The position numbers and the translations under genes were made by a program. This document shows positions 16,289 to 25,400 of a DNA stretch of 53,663 bases, piece by piece; within the stretch, counting starts at the first letter, position 1, and each line of letters opens with the position of its first letter. The DNA is from an uncultured Clostridia bacterium. Its GTDB lineage: Bacteria > Bacillota > Clostridia > Peptostreptococcales > Anaerovoracaceae. The notes under the pieces were generated by a model. That model did not search any database. It had not been told where the DNA came from and was given only the letters and a program-made list of their open reading frames with translations. The stretch spans positions 1-53,663 of the forward strand of contig CALWZU010000098.1 of assembly GCA_944386095.1 (NCBI GenBank), in the 5' to 3' direction.

Positions 16289-17069
16289 AGTATTTGTATT
16301 TCATGGCTGCGATTATAAGGTGGGCACTACCATGACGGCCCAGGCGGCAGCGGAGCTGGCGGCAGAATGCAGAAAAGACCTGAGGGTCTTATTTTTATGC
16401 TTAAACGGCAGAGAAAGCACCAGCTATTGCAGAGAAGCAGTCAACAGCATCCAGACCATCAAGATGAAAGTGGATAACCGGCTTTTGACGCATGATGAGC
16501 TGATTCGCTGCTGCGTCCGGCAAAAGCAGCTGTTTGTCCTGGGAGGCGCTTCGGGCATTCTCAATCACCGGCATTATTCTCCTGATTTTGCCGCTTATGT
16601 GCTGGAGATGGCTGATCAGGTCTTTGACCTGATCCTTGTGGACAGCGGCAATGAAATCGACAGCGGCCTTGCGGTAGGCGCGCTGCAGATGACGGAAAAC
16701 CGGCTTATGGTTTTGGGACAAAACGAGACCCTCCTTTCCCGGATGGAGGCCTTGATGCCGATTTATAAGGCTCTTGAGCTTCGTTTCAGGGCCTATGTGG
16801 TAAACCGTTATATGGCCGATGATCCCCATGACGCCCGGTATCTGCGAAAAAGGCTGAAGCTGGAGGAGGGGGATCAGCTTATCTGCGTTCAGGATCAGTA
16901 TGGCTTTTCCCGCTATGCGGAAATGGACAAGACCACGCTGTTGGAATATAAAAATCAGGAGTATGTGGGAGGCATCAGCGAGATACTCATGTATCTGTTT
17001 GAAAAAGCAGGTATAGAGGGCGGGGTGGAGATCCGTTCCAAAAAGAAGCTGCCCTTTGGGAAATGGTAA
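16269..17069 (+). CDS. CpaE/TadZ-like MinD-family protein with altered P-loop
   Basis: 266 residues of ParA/MinD fold. The P-loop position reads HGCDYKVGTTMTAQ (12-25), where MinD has KGGVGKTT: both the signature and the catalytic lysines are missing from their usual places, although a Lys (17) is present one step before V-G. Then come LRVLFLCLNGRES, FDLILVDSGNEIDS (Walker B-like, Asp) and RLMVLGQNETLLSRM. In Tad systems CpaE/TadZ places the machine at a cell site and often has degenerate motifs. Start at 16269 with AAGGAGG upstream; overlaps cpaB-like gene. Next gene starts 11 bases after its stop. Confidence 0.78.
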   Translation: MKKPYDKVFVFHGCDYKVGTTMTAQAAAELAAECRKDLRVLFLCLNGRESTSYCREAVNSIQTIKMKVDNRLLTHDELIRCCVRQKQLFVLGGASGILNHRHYSPDFAAYVLEMADQVFDLILVDSGNEIDSGLAVGALQMTENRLMVLGQNETLLSRMEALMPIYKALELRFRAYVVNRYMADDPHDARYLRKRLKLEEGDQLICVQDQYGFSRYAEMDKTTLLEYKNQEYVGGISEILMYLFEKAGIEGGVEIRSKKKLPFGKW

Positions 17070-17080
17070 AAGGAGGAAGC

Positions 17081-18604
17081 ATGCAGAAATTTTATCTGGA
17101 GGATTATCTGAAAAAGGAAGAGGAAATCCGGGAAGAGGGCTATAGCGAAGAGGAAATCCAGGACAGGTTTCAAAAGCTGTGTAACCGGATATATGAAAGC
17201 TTTGAAGCTGAATGGAGCGGGGAGCAGGAGGGTCTTGGAAGCCTTCTTGATCTGCAGAAAAAAGCCATTATCGGTTACGAAAAAGAGGTGGCTTTTTTCA
17301 TGGATAAGATCCGGGAATACCTCAGGAGAACCGGAGAGGAAAACATCCTTTATCCTTCCTATTACAATTCTCCCGAGGAGGGAGTCTACCATGAAAATTG
17401 GGGGCTTGCAGGCCTTGCCCAGTGGTTTCACGAGGATTACCGGCAAAGCAGCTCGGCTAAAATCATAGGAGAGAGGATCTATTTTATGGAAGAGGGGCGG
17501 ATGGTTTTAAAAAAACAGCGCATCAGCCGCAGCAGGCGGGAACAGCTTGTGAGAGCGCTGATGCTCAGGACGCCGGAGGAAAGGCTGGATCAGGATTTTC
17601 ATGAGCTGTATCTTCTTGATGGAACCAGGATCACCATTTACAGCGATCAGCTGACGAAAAAGGGGCAGGATGCGATCATCTTCCGGCGTTATATCGTTCC
17701 GGAATATTCCTTTGAAGAACAGGCAAGACGCCATACGATTCCAAAGGAAGGGATCGAGCTTTTTCGGGAAATGGTAAAAATAGGCTATAATACTGTGTTC
17801 CTGGGATCCGTACGCTCCGCCAAAACCTCTTTTTTATCCACCTGGCAAAGCTATGAAAATGAAAAGCTGGAGGGGGTCATGGTAGAAACTGATCCGGAAA
17901 TACCCCTTCATCACATTATGGAAAAAGCGCCTATCATACAGATCGTAGCGGATAACCAAAGGCTCAGCCAGGTTTCCAAAAACCTGCTTCGTTCTGACGC
18001 GGATTATTTCATACTGGCAGAGGCAAGAGACGGAACGGCTTTGGATCTGGCGGTACGAATCGCCAATAAGGGCTCCCGCAGGATGAAAATGACCTTTCAT
18101 TCCTCTGATCCAATGGAATTTTGCTATGATGTGGCAAATGAAATCACAAGAAGCGTAGCCAACGCAGATCTGAAGGCGACCACAAGAAAAGTGGCGAAAA
18201 GCTTTCATTACATTTTTCATTTTGTCCAGCTTCAGGATAAAAGCCAGAAAAGATTAAAAGGCATTTATGAAATTCAAAGCAAGCCGGAAAAGGAGGATTT
18301 TCAGATCATACAGATCTGCCGTTATCGCTATGAAACCGATGACTGGCAGTGGCGCTATCGTATCGGAAAGGACAAGGCCGTGATCGGGCAGGAGGAGGAT
18401 CCCCGGGCTTTCCAGGCTTTTGACCGGCACTTGCAGGCCCTGGCCCAGGCCTATCCTATGGAACGGGAAGCAAAGGAGGTTGGGGAAGAAAATGAAAAAA
18501 CCGGCTATGGCCTTGAGGAAAAGGAAGATAAAAAGGAAGGAAAGGAGGAAGAATGGGAAGTTTCTATTGGCAGCAGGCTGTCAGTATCGGACTATACGGC
18601 CTGA
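17081..18604 (+). CDS. CpaF/TadA-like secretion ATPase with Ala in Walker A
   Basis: 507 residues. An N-terminal helical domain precedes a type II/IV secretion ATPase core. Walker A reads GSVRSAKTS (242-250), with Ala247 in place of the invariant Gly before Lys248. The Walker B region is DYFILAEARDGTALDL (Glu314), and the His box region is MKMTFHSSDPMEF. Arg residues in RRYIVPEYSFEEQARR fit the family's nucleotide pocket. The C-terminus is a Lys/Glu-rich tail that overlaps the next gene by 52 bases. It should power pilus or secretion assembly from the cytoplasmic face. Start 17081 has AAAGGAGG 5 bases upstream, better than the ATG at 17063 inside the previous gene. Confidence 0.85.
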   Translation: MQKFYLEDYLKKEEEIREEGYSEEEIQDRFQKLCNRIYESFEAEWSGEQEGLGSLLDLQKKAIIGYEKEVAFFMDKIREYLRRTGEENILYPSYYNSPEEGVYHENWGLAGLAQWFHEDYRQSSSAKIIGERIYFMEEGRMVLKKQRISRSRREQLVRALMLRTPEERLDQDFHELYLLDGTRITIYSDQLTKKGQDAIIFRRYIVPEYSFEEQARRHTIPKEGIELFREMVKIGYNTVFLGSVRSAKTSFLSTWQSYENEKLEGVMVETDPEIPLHHIMEKAPIIQIVADNQRLSQVSKNLLRSDADYFILAEARDGTALDLAVRIANKGSRRMKMTFHSSDPMEFCYDVANEITRSVANADLKATTRKVAKSFHYIFHFVQLQDKSQKRLKGIYEIQSKPEKEDFQIIQICRYRYETDDWQWRYRIGKDKAVIGQEEDPRAFQAFDRHLQALAQAYPMEREAKEVGEENEKTGYGLEEKEDKKEGKEEEWEVSIGSRLSVSDYTA

Positions 18605-19497
18605 TGGGCTTTGGCTGGTATTTGGTGTTTGGGGAAATTGTCAGATCTTATTACCGGCGAAGGCAGCGCTCCCGGCTTCTTGAAAGTAAAAAGGCATCCT
18701 TGTGGAAGGGCCCCTTTTTCCATCATCTGACCATGGTGGTAGAAACGGCTTCCGGCGGAAAAATCACATTGAAAGGATTTGTTATAATAGAGGGATTTCT
18801 GGCCTTTGTGCTGTTTTTGACCACCTTTTCTACCGCCGGGGCGGGGGCTGTGTTTCTTTCCGCAGCAGGGGTGGTTTTTTTATTCGGTATTTTCCGTCTC
18901 CGGCTGGAGTCCATGAGATACCGGGGCAGCAATGAAGCGGAGGATCTGGTTTCATGCATTTTACATCATTACAGAAGCAGCCACTGCAATATTTTAGAAG
19001 CTCTTGACCTGACTGTGAAGGGAAACGAGCCAGGTATCAAAATCACAAAAAAAGCCTTGTTCCGGCTTTTGATGTCTCTCAGGGGCGCTAAAAGCAAGGA
19101 GGAGCTCAAAAGCGCCGTAGAGGCTTTTGCCTTTGGGATCCGAACCAACTGGAGCAGTATGCTCAGCCAGTGCATTTTCGCGGCTGCGGGAGAGGGAATC
19201 AACATTACGCTGCCTCTTGAGGATATCATCCAGCAGCTGAAGGCGGCCAGATCTTTGGCGGAGGAAAGAAAACGGCTCAACGCCGAAAGCACGAGGCTTA
19301 TCCGATATTTGATCCCCCTTGCCTACGGTCTTTCCCTGGTGGTTTCGGTAAAGTATCTGGGATTGTCTCCGGGGGATCTGATCCGCAATCAGTTTTTCAC
19401 CCAGGCCGGATTATGGATGTTTCTTTTGATTTTGGCCCTGGGACTGATCAATTTTATGCTGGTGGAAATGACAAAGGCAGGGAAATTCGATTACTGA
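18553..19497 (+). CDS. TadB-like inner-membrane platform protein
   Basis: 314 residues with hydrophobic segments near 10-30, 75-115 and two at the C-terminus (LIRYLIPLAYGLSLVVSV; LWMFLLILALGLINFMLV), framing a cytoplasmic helical T2SSF-like domain that contains CILHHYRSSHCNILEALDL. This layout matches TadB platform proteins that work with the CpaF ATPase. AAGGAGG precedes the ATG, and the start lies inside the ATPase gene's 3' end, pointing to translational coupling. Confidence 0.8.
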   Translation: MGSFYWQQAVSIGLYGLMGFGWYLVFGEIVRSYYRRRQRSRLLESKKASLWKGPFFHHLTMVVETASGGKITLKGFVIIEGFLAFVLFLTTFSTAGAGAVFLSAAGVVFLFGIFRLRLESMRYRGSNEAEDLVSCILHHYRSSHCNILEALDLTVKGNEPGIKITKKALFRLLMSLRGAKSKEELKSAVEAFAFGIRTNWSSMLSQCIFAAAGEGINITLPLEDIIQQLKAARSLAEERKRLNAESTRLIRYLIPLAYGLSLVVSVKYLGLSPGDLIRNQFFTQAGLWMFLLILALGLINFMLVEMTKAGKFDY

Positions 19498-19510
19498 AGG
19501 AGGTGATGGG

Positions 19511-20155
19511 GTGAGCATATTGCCTGTAATGGTGTTGTGTCTTTTTTTGGAGCTTGGCATGTTTTTGTATTTTTTTCCAAAAGGAATGCTCGGATGGAGC
19601 CCAAGTGGGAAAAGAAAGGTCAGGAGGCTTTTGGAGGGAATCAAAGGCAGGCTTTTCAACGGAAGCCGCAGACGAAAAAAACGACAGCTGCAGATGGAAA
19701 ATGAGATTTATCAAAGCCTGATACTTTTGAAAAACATGGCGCTTTTACAAAAAAACGCGCCCAAGGGAGGAATCTATATTTTAGAGCAGCTGATCCCCTA
19801 CACCAGGCTGCTTTCCCAGCCTCTTCAAATGATGCTGCATTATATGAGGCTCAACCGTCCTGAACAGGCCCTGGATGCTTTTTGCCGCCTGGGAGATACC
19901 AAATCCGCAGAGCGCTTTGGAAGACTTCTGATCAGGATGGATGAGATCCCTCCCGGTGATTTGCAGCAGACCCTGGAGCTTTACAGAAGCAATCTCAGAG
20001 AGGAGGCCCTGACCCGGGAAAAACAGAAAAACGAGCTGCAAAGCGATCTGGTCTATATTCCGGTTATGGGAAATGTCATGCTGATTTTTATAAATTTTAT
20101 TTATGTGGCCTACTATGCCCAGCAAAGGGATATGTTCCGGCAGCTGTTTATGTGA
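19511..20155 (+). CDS. TadC-like platform protein (short)
   Basis: 214 residues, shorter than typical TadC (about 290-320). N-terminal membrane helix (LPVMVLCLFLELGMFLYFF), a basic stretch (SGKRKVRR ... GSRRRKKR), a helical cytoplasmic domain, and a C-terminal helix VYIPVMGNVMLIFINFIYVAYYA. Order after TadB and gene spacing support a TadC role. GTG start with AAGGAGGTGA upstream. The similarity is by architecture rather than by clear motifs. Confidence 0.65.
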   Translation: MSILPVMVLCLFLELGMFLYFFPKGMLGWSPSGKRKVRRLLEGIKGRLFNGSRRRKKRQLQMENEIYQSLILLKNMALLQKNAPKGGIYILEQLIPYTRLLSQPLQMMLHYMRLNRPEQALDAFCRLGDTKSAERFGRLLIRMDEIPPGDLQQTLELYRSNLREEALTREKQKNELQSDLVYIPVMGNVMLIFINFIYVAYYAQQRDMFRQLFM

Positions 20156-20219
20156 TCTTTCCGGGGATTGCAAGCAGAAAACCCGCCGGGAAAAACAAAG
20201 TGATAAAGGAGGAAAACAA

Positions 20220-20360
20220 ATGAAAGAGGTAATCGTTATTTTTGCAACCGTCGTACTGGGAATCGCCATCGCAGGCTTTGTCATGAATCTGGAGGAGACC
20301 GCGCAATCCGTCACCGATAAAATCGGATCGGACGTAACCACAATGCTCAGTGAACATTAG
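20220..20360 (+). CDS. Tiny pilin-like membrane peptide 1
   Basis: 46 residues: MKEVIVIFATVVLGIAIAGF then a short polar tail ending MLSEH. It begins directly with a hydrophobic helix, as Flp-type pilins do after processing, but has no leader peptide and no Gly-x4-Glu-Tyr cleavage motif. Strong AAAGGAGG before the ATG. The position between TadC-like and TadE-like genes is where Flp/pseudopilin genes sit. It shares its N-terminal pattern with the next three gene products. Confidence 0.75.
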   Translation: MKEVIVIFATVVLGIAIAGFVMNLEETAQSVTDKIGSDVTTMLSEH

Positions 20361-20369
20361 GAGGAAAAA

Positions 20370-20516
20370 GTGAAGCAGATCATCGTTCTTTTTGCCATGG
20401 TGGGTCTTGGGCTCACCATTTATGGCTTTTTGATGGGAAGCGGACAGGATACGGTATATACAAGCGTAAAGGGCCTTTGGCAGGAGCAGATCCAGCAGCA
20501 AAAGCAGTTTCCCTAG
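20370..20516 (+). CDS. Tiny pilin-like membrane peptide 2
   Basis: 48 residues beginning at GTG (VKQIIVLFAMVGLGLTIYGF), with a Gln-rich tail (WQEQIQQQKQFP). TAGGAGGAAAAA directly upstream supports the GTG start, 9 bases after the preceding stop. Same N-terminal pattern as peptide 1 (K-x-hydrophobic-I-V). Probably a second small pilin or membrane subunit; no known family recognised. Confidence 0.75.
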   Translation: MKQIIVLFAMVGLGLTIYGFLMGSGQDTVYTSVKGLWQEQIQQQKQFP

Positions 20517-20531
20517 GAAGGAGGGGATGTT

Positions 20532-20945
20532 ATGAAGCAGGTGATCGTACTAATGGGGATCCTGCCATTTTTGATGGTTTTTATGCTTCAGTATGGGGTG
20601 GAGCAGCAGAATCATTATAAGCTCAGCCAGCTTCAGCAGTTTGTTTATGAAGCCAAGGAGCAGGCGAAACAGGATGGCTGCTTCACGGCAAAAAACATCG
20701 AAACGCTGCGGGAGCGAATCGCCGCCGGGATCAAGATCCCCCGGGAGGAGATCCTGATTGAAGCGACAACTACCCCCAAATACAGAGTCAACGGCTTTGA
20801 TGAAAGGGAAATGATCCATTACAAGGTGCAGGTGCCTATCGATAATCTGATGGCAGGCGCTTCTTTTTTTGGGATCGATAAAAAGGAAAACAGGATGCTT
20901 TATACGATTGAAAATGTTACAGCAAGCGAGCTGATCGGCTTATGA
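20532..20945 (+). CDS. TadE-like pseudopilin protein 1
   Basis: 137 residues. N-terminal helix MKQVIVLMGILPFLMVFML followed by an extracellular domain with one Cys (AKQDGCFTAKNIETLRERI), resembling TadE/TadF minor pilins: a long amphipathic helix after the membrane segment, then beta strands. AAGGAGGGG precedes the ATG. Its stop overlaps the start of the next gene (ATGA). Assignment rests on architecture and context. Confidence 0.7.
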   Translation: MKQVIVLMGILPFLMVFMLQYGVEQQNHYKLSQLQQFVYEAKEQAKQDGCFTAKNIETLRERIAAGIKIPREEILIEATTTPKYRVNGFDEREMIHYKVQVPIDNLMAGASFFGIDKKENRMLYTIENVTASELIGL

Positions 20946-21349
20946 AGCTTTTGATCGTATTTATGGCCCTTGTCAGTCTGAACCTGATGTTTTTGATTTA
21001 TCAGGGGGATATGAATCGTTTTATCCGAGTCCAGTCCGAAATAAAAAGCATCGCGGAGGAATGCGCCGCCGGAGCCAGCCTGTATTATGACGAAGAGGCC
21101 TTTTCCCAAGGCTATTATCTGTATGACAAGAAAGAAGGAAAAAAATATATCGATTATGTTTTGGCCCGCACCTTTAAACCGCCTCTTCAGTGCAGCTATC
21201 AGATCCATTACAGGGAAGGGCCTGAGGAACCGGATCCGGGTATACAGCTCCTTTTGACGGTCCGGGGAAGGGACTGGTTCCGCCTTGGTTTTTTGCGGGT
21301 GGAGGAAATCAAAAGAGAGGCGTTTTATGAACAGAAGGGCTATGGATGA
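20942..21349 (+). CDS. TadE-like pseudopilin protein 2
   Basis: 135 residues. N-terminal helix MKLLIVFMALVSLNLMFLIY, then an amphipathic helix (MNRFIRVQSEIKSIAEECAAGASLYYD) and a beta-rich end. Translationally coupled to the preceding TadE-like gene by a 4-base overlap. The Glu-rich helix after the membrane segment is common in minor pilins. No prepilin cleavage site is visible. Confidence 0.68.
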   Translation: MKLLIVFMALVSLNLMFLIYQGDMNRFIRVQSEIKSIAEECAAGASLYYDEEAFSQGYYLYDKKEGKKYIDYVLARTFKPPLQCSYQIHYREGPEEPDPGIQLLLTVRGRDWFRLGFLRVEEIKREAFYEQKGYG

Positions 21350-21377
21350 GAAAAATAAACAAACAGGGAGGAAGCTA

Positions 21378-22475
21378 ATGAGACCATTTCGCAAAAGACA
21401 CGCCCCAGCCTTTTTGATCCTTGTCATCGTAACCGGCCTGATTCTCTCGACAACACACTCTTTTGGTTATGATGATCTTAAAAAGGATCACTGGGCATAT
21501 GAGCAGATCCACCAGATGAGCCGGCAGGGGATTCTTTCCGGTTATCCGGACGGAACTTTCCGGCCGGACAGGCAAGTGACCTATGGGGAATTTTTAAAGA
21601 TACTTTATATGGCAAAAGGAGAAGAAGCCCTTGACCTTGCTCCTTCTCCCGAGCACTGGTCCAGAAATTATTATGACAAAGCCCTGTCTTTTGGCTGGAT
21701 GACCAGGGCGGATTTCCGATTTACGGCCTTGGATCAGCCTATACCCAGAATGCATATGGCTCTTTTGATATGGGGGGTTTTGCAGCAGGCAAAGGGAGAA
21801 TCTGCACAGGAGGCTTTGGAGAAGGAAGGCCGGGATGAGAGGGAGGAAAAAGGTATAGGGGATTTTATCGACGTGAATGAAAAAACGCCCTATTGCTTTG
21901 AGATAGAAGAGGTATTCCGTTATGGGATCCTTTCCGGCTATCCTGACGGAAGCTTTGGGCCGGGAAAAACCCTGACAAGGGCAGAGGCAGCCACGGCGGC
22001 GGGCAAACTGATCCAGGAGCTGGAAGATATCTCAAAAAGCCAGGGAACAGAGTCCGAAAAAAAGGAAGCCCACGCCGATGGGGAAGAAAAAAAGGAAGAG
22101 GCTGCAAAAACCAAATCCGAAAAGAATGCTGATTGGAAGGATTGCCCTTTGCCTGAGAAAACCGTCAGGGATATCAGCGGACCTTATCCGGTACTGTCCT
22201 GGAGGCTTGTTACGGAAAAGGAATATCCTTTGCAAATACAGAAAGAGAACAATATCACTTATCTTCTGGCAGAGGGGATCACCCACGGGCTGCATTTTTT
22301 CAGAGAAGGAAGTATCAGAGAGGATGCCGGGGCAAGCCAGCTTTACAGCCCCTCCCAAAACCTTTTGATGGTCGTTCTAAAAGAGGATGTGGGCCAAATC
22401 GATTATTTTGTCATCGCGCCTCAGACAAAAGAAGGAGAAGCTTTGATTATGGAAAATCCATACAGGAAGGAATGA
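21378..22475 (+). CDS. Exported protein with three SLH domains
   Basis: 365 residues. Signal peptide (MRPFRKRHAP then a hydrophobic core LILVIVTGLILS). Three S-layer-homology domains: about 32-80 (HWAYEQI ... GILSGYPDGTFRPD), 88-135, and 162-212 (GILSGYPDGSFGPGKTLTRAEAA). SLH domains bind pyruvylated secondary wall polymer, so this would tether something to the cell wall. A Lys/Glu-rich linker (about 216-250) leads to a C-terminal domain I do not recognise. The start at 21378 has GGGAGG 6 bases upstream and gives a clean signal peptide; upstream in-frame ATGs overlap the previous gene. It probably anchors the pilus or the giant protein that follows. Confidence 0.85.
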   Translation: MRPFRKRHAPAFLILVIVTGLILSTTHSFGYDDLKKDHWAYEQIHQMSRQGILSGYPDGTFRPDRQVTYGEFLKILYMAKGEEALDLAPSPEHWSRNYYDKALSFGWMTRADFRFTALDQPIPRMHMALLIWGVLQQAKGESAQEALEKEGRDEREEKGIGDFIDVNEKTPYCFEIEEVFRYGILSGYPDGSFGPGKTLTRAEAATAAGKLIQELEDISKSQGTESEKKEAHADGEEKKEEAAKTKSEKNADWKDCPLPEKTVRDISGPYPVLSWRLVTEKEYPLQIQKENNITYLLAEGITHGLHFFREGSIREDAGASQLYSPSQNLLMVVLKEDVGQIDYFVIAPQTKEGEALIMENPYRKE

Positions 22476-25400
22476 TGGTTATGAGGGGATTTGATCATTT
22501 GTTTTTTTGCAGAAAAGCAAAAATGGTTTCAGCCGCGATCCTTCTTTTTCTGCTTTTTTTTACAGGCGGCTTTGGAAGGGAGGCCATCAAGGCTTTCGAA
22601 AATCCCGATGAAAGAGAAGCCGCCTCTTTCGCTCCCAAAACGTGGTATAAGCTGGTGACCGCCGTTATCTTTATATGGGGGCAGCAAACCGGCGGCGATG
22701 ACACCTGGAGCCCCGCAAGACCGGGAGAGGGCGTGTTTTATGAAAAACACACCGGCTACAGCTTTGAGCATGTGGGAGAAGGAACCGTTACAAGAGTGGA
22801 AATGTATCCCTACACTCCCCAGAGGCTGGATCTGGATGATGAAGACCTGGCGATAACAGGCTTTGGGGGAAGCGCAGGCGCTTATGAGGAGCAATTTTAT
22901 CGCTATGGCTCCCGGCAGATCCATCTGAAAAACAGCGCGGTTTCAGGAAACAGGATTTCCTATACCTGGGAGGCGGAGCTTAAGGCCAATGAGTCCTTGA
23001 TGGACGTGACAGAGCTGATGCAGACAGAGGCGGGTCTTGCCATCATCCGGGATGATATCATGGGAGGCTATGTGCCGCAGGAAATGCAGGCGTATCTGGA
23101 CAGTGTCAAAATACTCGGGCAGGATGTAGGCGCCTATCTTTTATTTGTGCCCTATGTCATAGAATATGATGTGCTGCCCCCGGGAGGGACAGCTCCGGAG
23201 GAGGAAACGGATCCGCCGGAAGAAGAGGAAGATATTCAAAAGCCTCAGGAAATCCCGATTTCCGCGACGGCGAAGCTGTCCCTGCCTCAAAAGGCCTACC
23301 TGGGCCATGACATCCTGGCGGAGGATGAATCTGTAATAGAATACGAAAACCAGATCTATGGCGCCCAGAGAGCTTATGAAATGGGTCTTGGCTCGGGTTC
23401 TTTACGTTTTCCCTCGGAAAATCCCAGCAAGCGGGAGCGTCTCAGTCCATCCCGCTATCTGCTCAGTTTTGAAAACACCGGAGAAAAAACCGTATCCCTG
23501 CGGCTTAGATTAAAGGATGGGAGCGTATTGACAGATGAAAAGCAGATACAGATTCTGGATACGCCCCATGCCCAGGGATATCTTTCCGGCAGTCAGAAAG
23601 AAAACCGTAAACAGCTCCTTCATATCAGCGTTGCCCAGAATCCTCAGGCCCCGGTCAAGGAAATACAGGTCAGGCTGATTTGTGAAGAAAAAGGGGAGGA
23701 AGTAACGCTTTTTCATAAAGCTCTCTCCGGAGGCAAAAATGAAAAGGCAAACAGCGACCATATTAAGACCCGTCCCATCGAAGCCTGCCCCTCCGATGAA
23801 GAATGGATATACTGCCAGCTTCCCTTTTTAACAAAATTTTCTGAAAAAGTGGATATGAAATGGGAAATCCTGGCCCGGGACAGTCTGGGAAAATCCTCAG
23901 TGGCATCGGGAAGCTTTCAGGTCTTGCCGGATATCCCCCCTGATGCGCAAATCAAACTGGAGCCTGTTTTTTACAGGGAAAAGGGCTCTGATACAGCTTT
24001 GATTTCCGTAGAGGACGTTTCGGTTACGGATTCAGATCAGCTTTCCCGAAGCTGGAGTTTTTCTTTTGATAAAGGAAAGACCTTTTTACCCCTGGAACAG
24101 ATCGAAAATTGGGCGGATCTTTCTTTTGGCAGCGGAAAACAGGTGCAGATCCCTAAAGAGGGGGTAGGAGAGGTCTATGTCAGGCTTTCCGTAAAGGATC
24201 AGTGGACAGAGGAAACCCTGGAGGAATATGTTTCCCAGGAGGATTATCTGACAGACCAGGCGGAGGGAAAAACAGTCGTGGATAATATGGCCCCCTATGT
24301 TTCCTTCACAGCCCGAAAGGCGCAAAAGGCGGATTTTCTGATCCTTCCACAGACAGGGGAGGAAGAGGAGCTGGCTGAAAAAGTAAAGGAGGAGATACAA
24401 AAACGATCCAAGCAAAAGGGCTTTGACAGCCGCGTTTACATAGAAGCGCTTCCCGGGGCAGGGGAAAAAAATCATTTTCAGGCGCAGCTCAGGGTCGATA
24501 CCCCAAGCGGTTATCAGGTAAACTGGACAAGCTATGAGGATGAAAATTTTATCGTGGACAATCAAAGGCTGTATAAGCTTGACGCCACCTGGGAGGAGGG
24601 GGTAACGGACGCTTATCCCAAGGGGCCCTACAGGATCTCCGCCTGGCAGGTGATGGGAGAAGAAAATGAAAAGGGAAAGGAAGAGCCTTTATGGAGCTTT
24701 CCCTTTGACGAACAGCTTTTGGATCCTTCCGGGACCGGGGAGGGAAGCTTTTATTTCGGCCAGGACGATCAAGGCCTTTATTTGTTTCTTGTATGCCAGG
24801 GAAAAACGCTGGTGCTAGAAAAGGAAAAGGGGAATCTTTTAACAGTGCTTCCCTTTACAGTGGGAAGAGAAAATTATGTTTACGATCAGGCGATCTACAG
24901 CATGACCCAGGAGGGTATCCTGAAAATCAGCCTGCTGGATGGAAAAAAAGAGATCATCAGCCAGGATCCGGTCCAGGGAAGCACCAGACGTTTTCAGGGG
25001 AGGATCCATTATCTGACCCAGGATGGAAGCATACCGTATATGTGCTTTTTCGATCCCCTTTCCGGACAAAAGGGCCGCTATGCTCTTGAAGAAAGCTCCG
25101 ATGCGCCCGGAAACAGCAGCTACACCTGCGGAGGCATCGATTCGGAGGGAAACTTTTTCATAGTGCGCTCTGAAATACAAAAGGCTGTTTCCATGGGCGT
25201 TTTCGGACAAAAGGGGGTTTTACTCAAAAAGACGGAGCTGAATCCCTCGTCCAATTGCAAAGCCGCTCCCGTAGCGGATGAATCCGGGATATTTACCCAC
25301 ATGGCAAGCGCTTATCTGAGCAGCTCCCGGTCATCCTCAGGGAAAAGAAATTACTATACCTATGCCAGAGTCTATGCGCTTGCTTCTGATAAAAGCCTTT

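Noticed and set aside
20220-20516. Classical Flp pilins with prepilin cleavage site
   Set aside because: No basic leader ending in Gly and no Glu-Tyr motif; only pilin-like position and hydrophobic start can be claimed.
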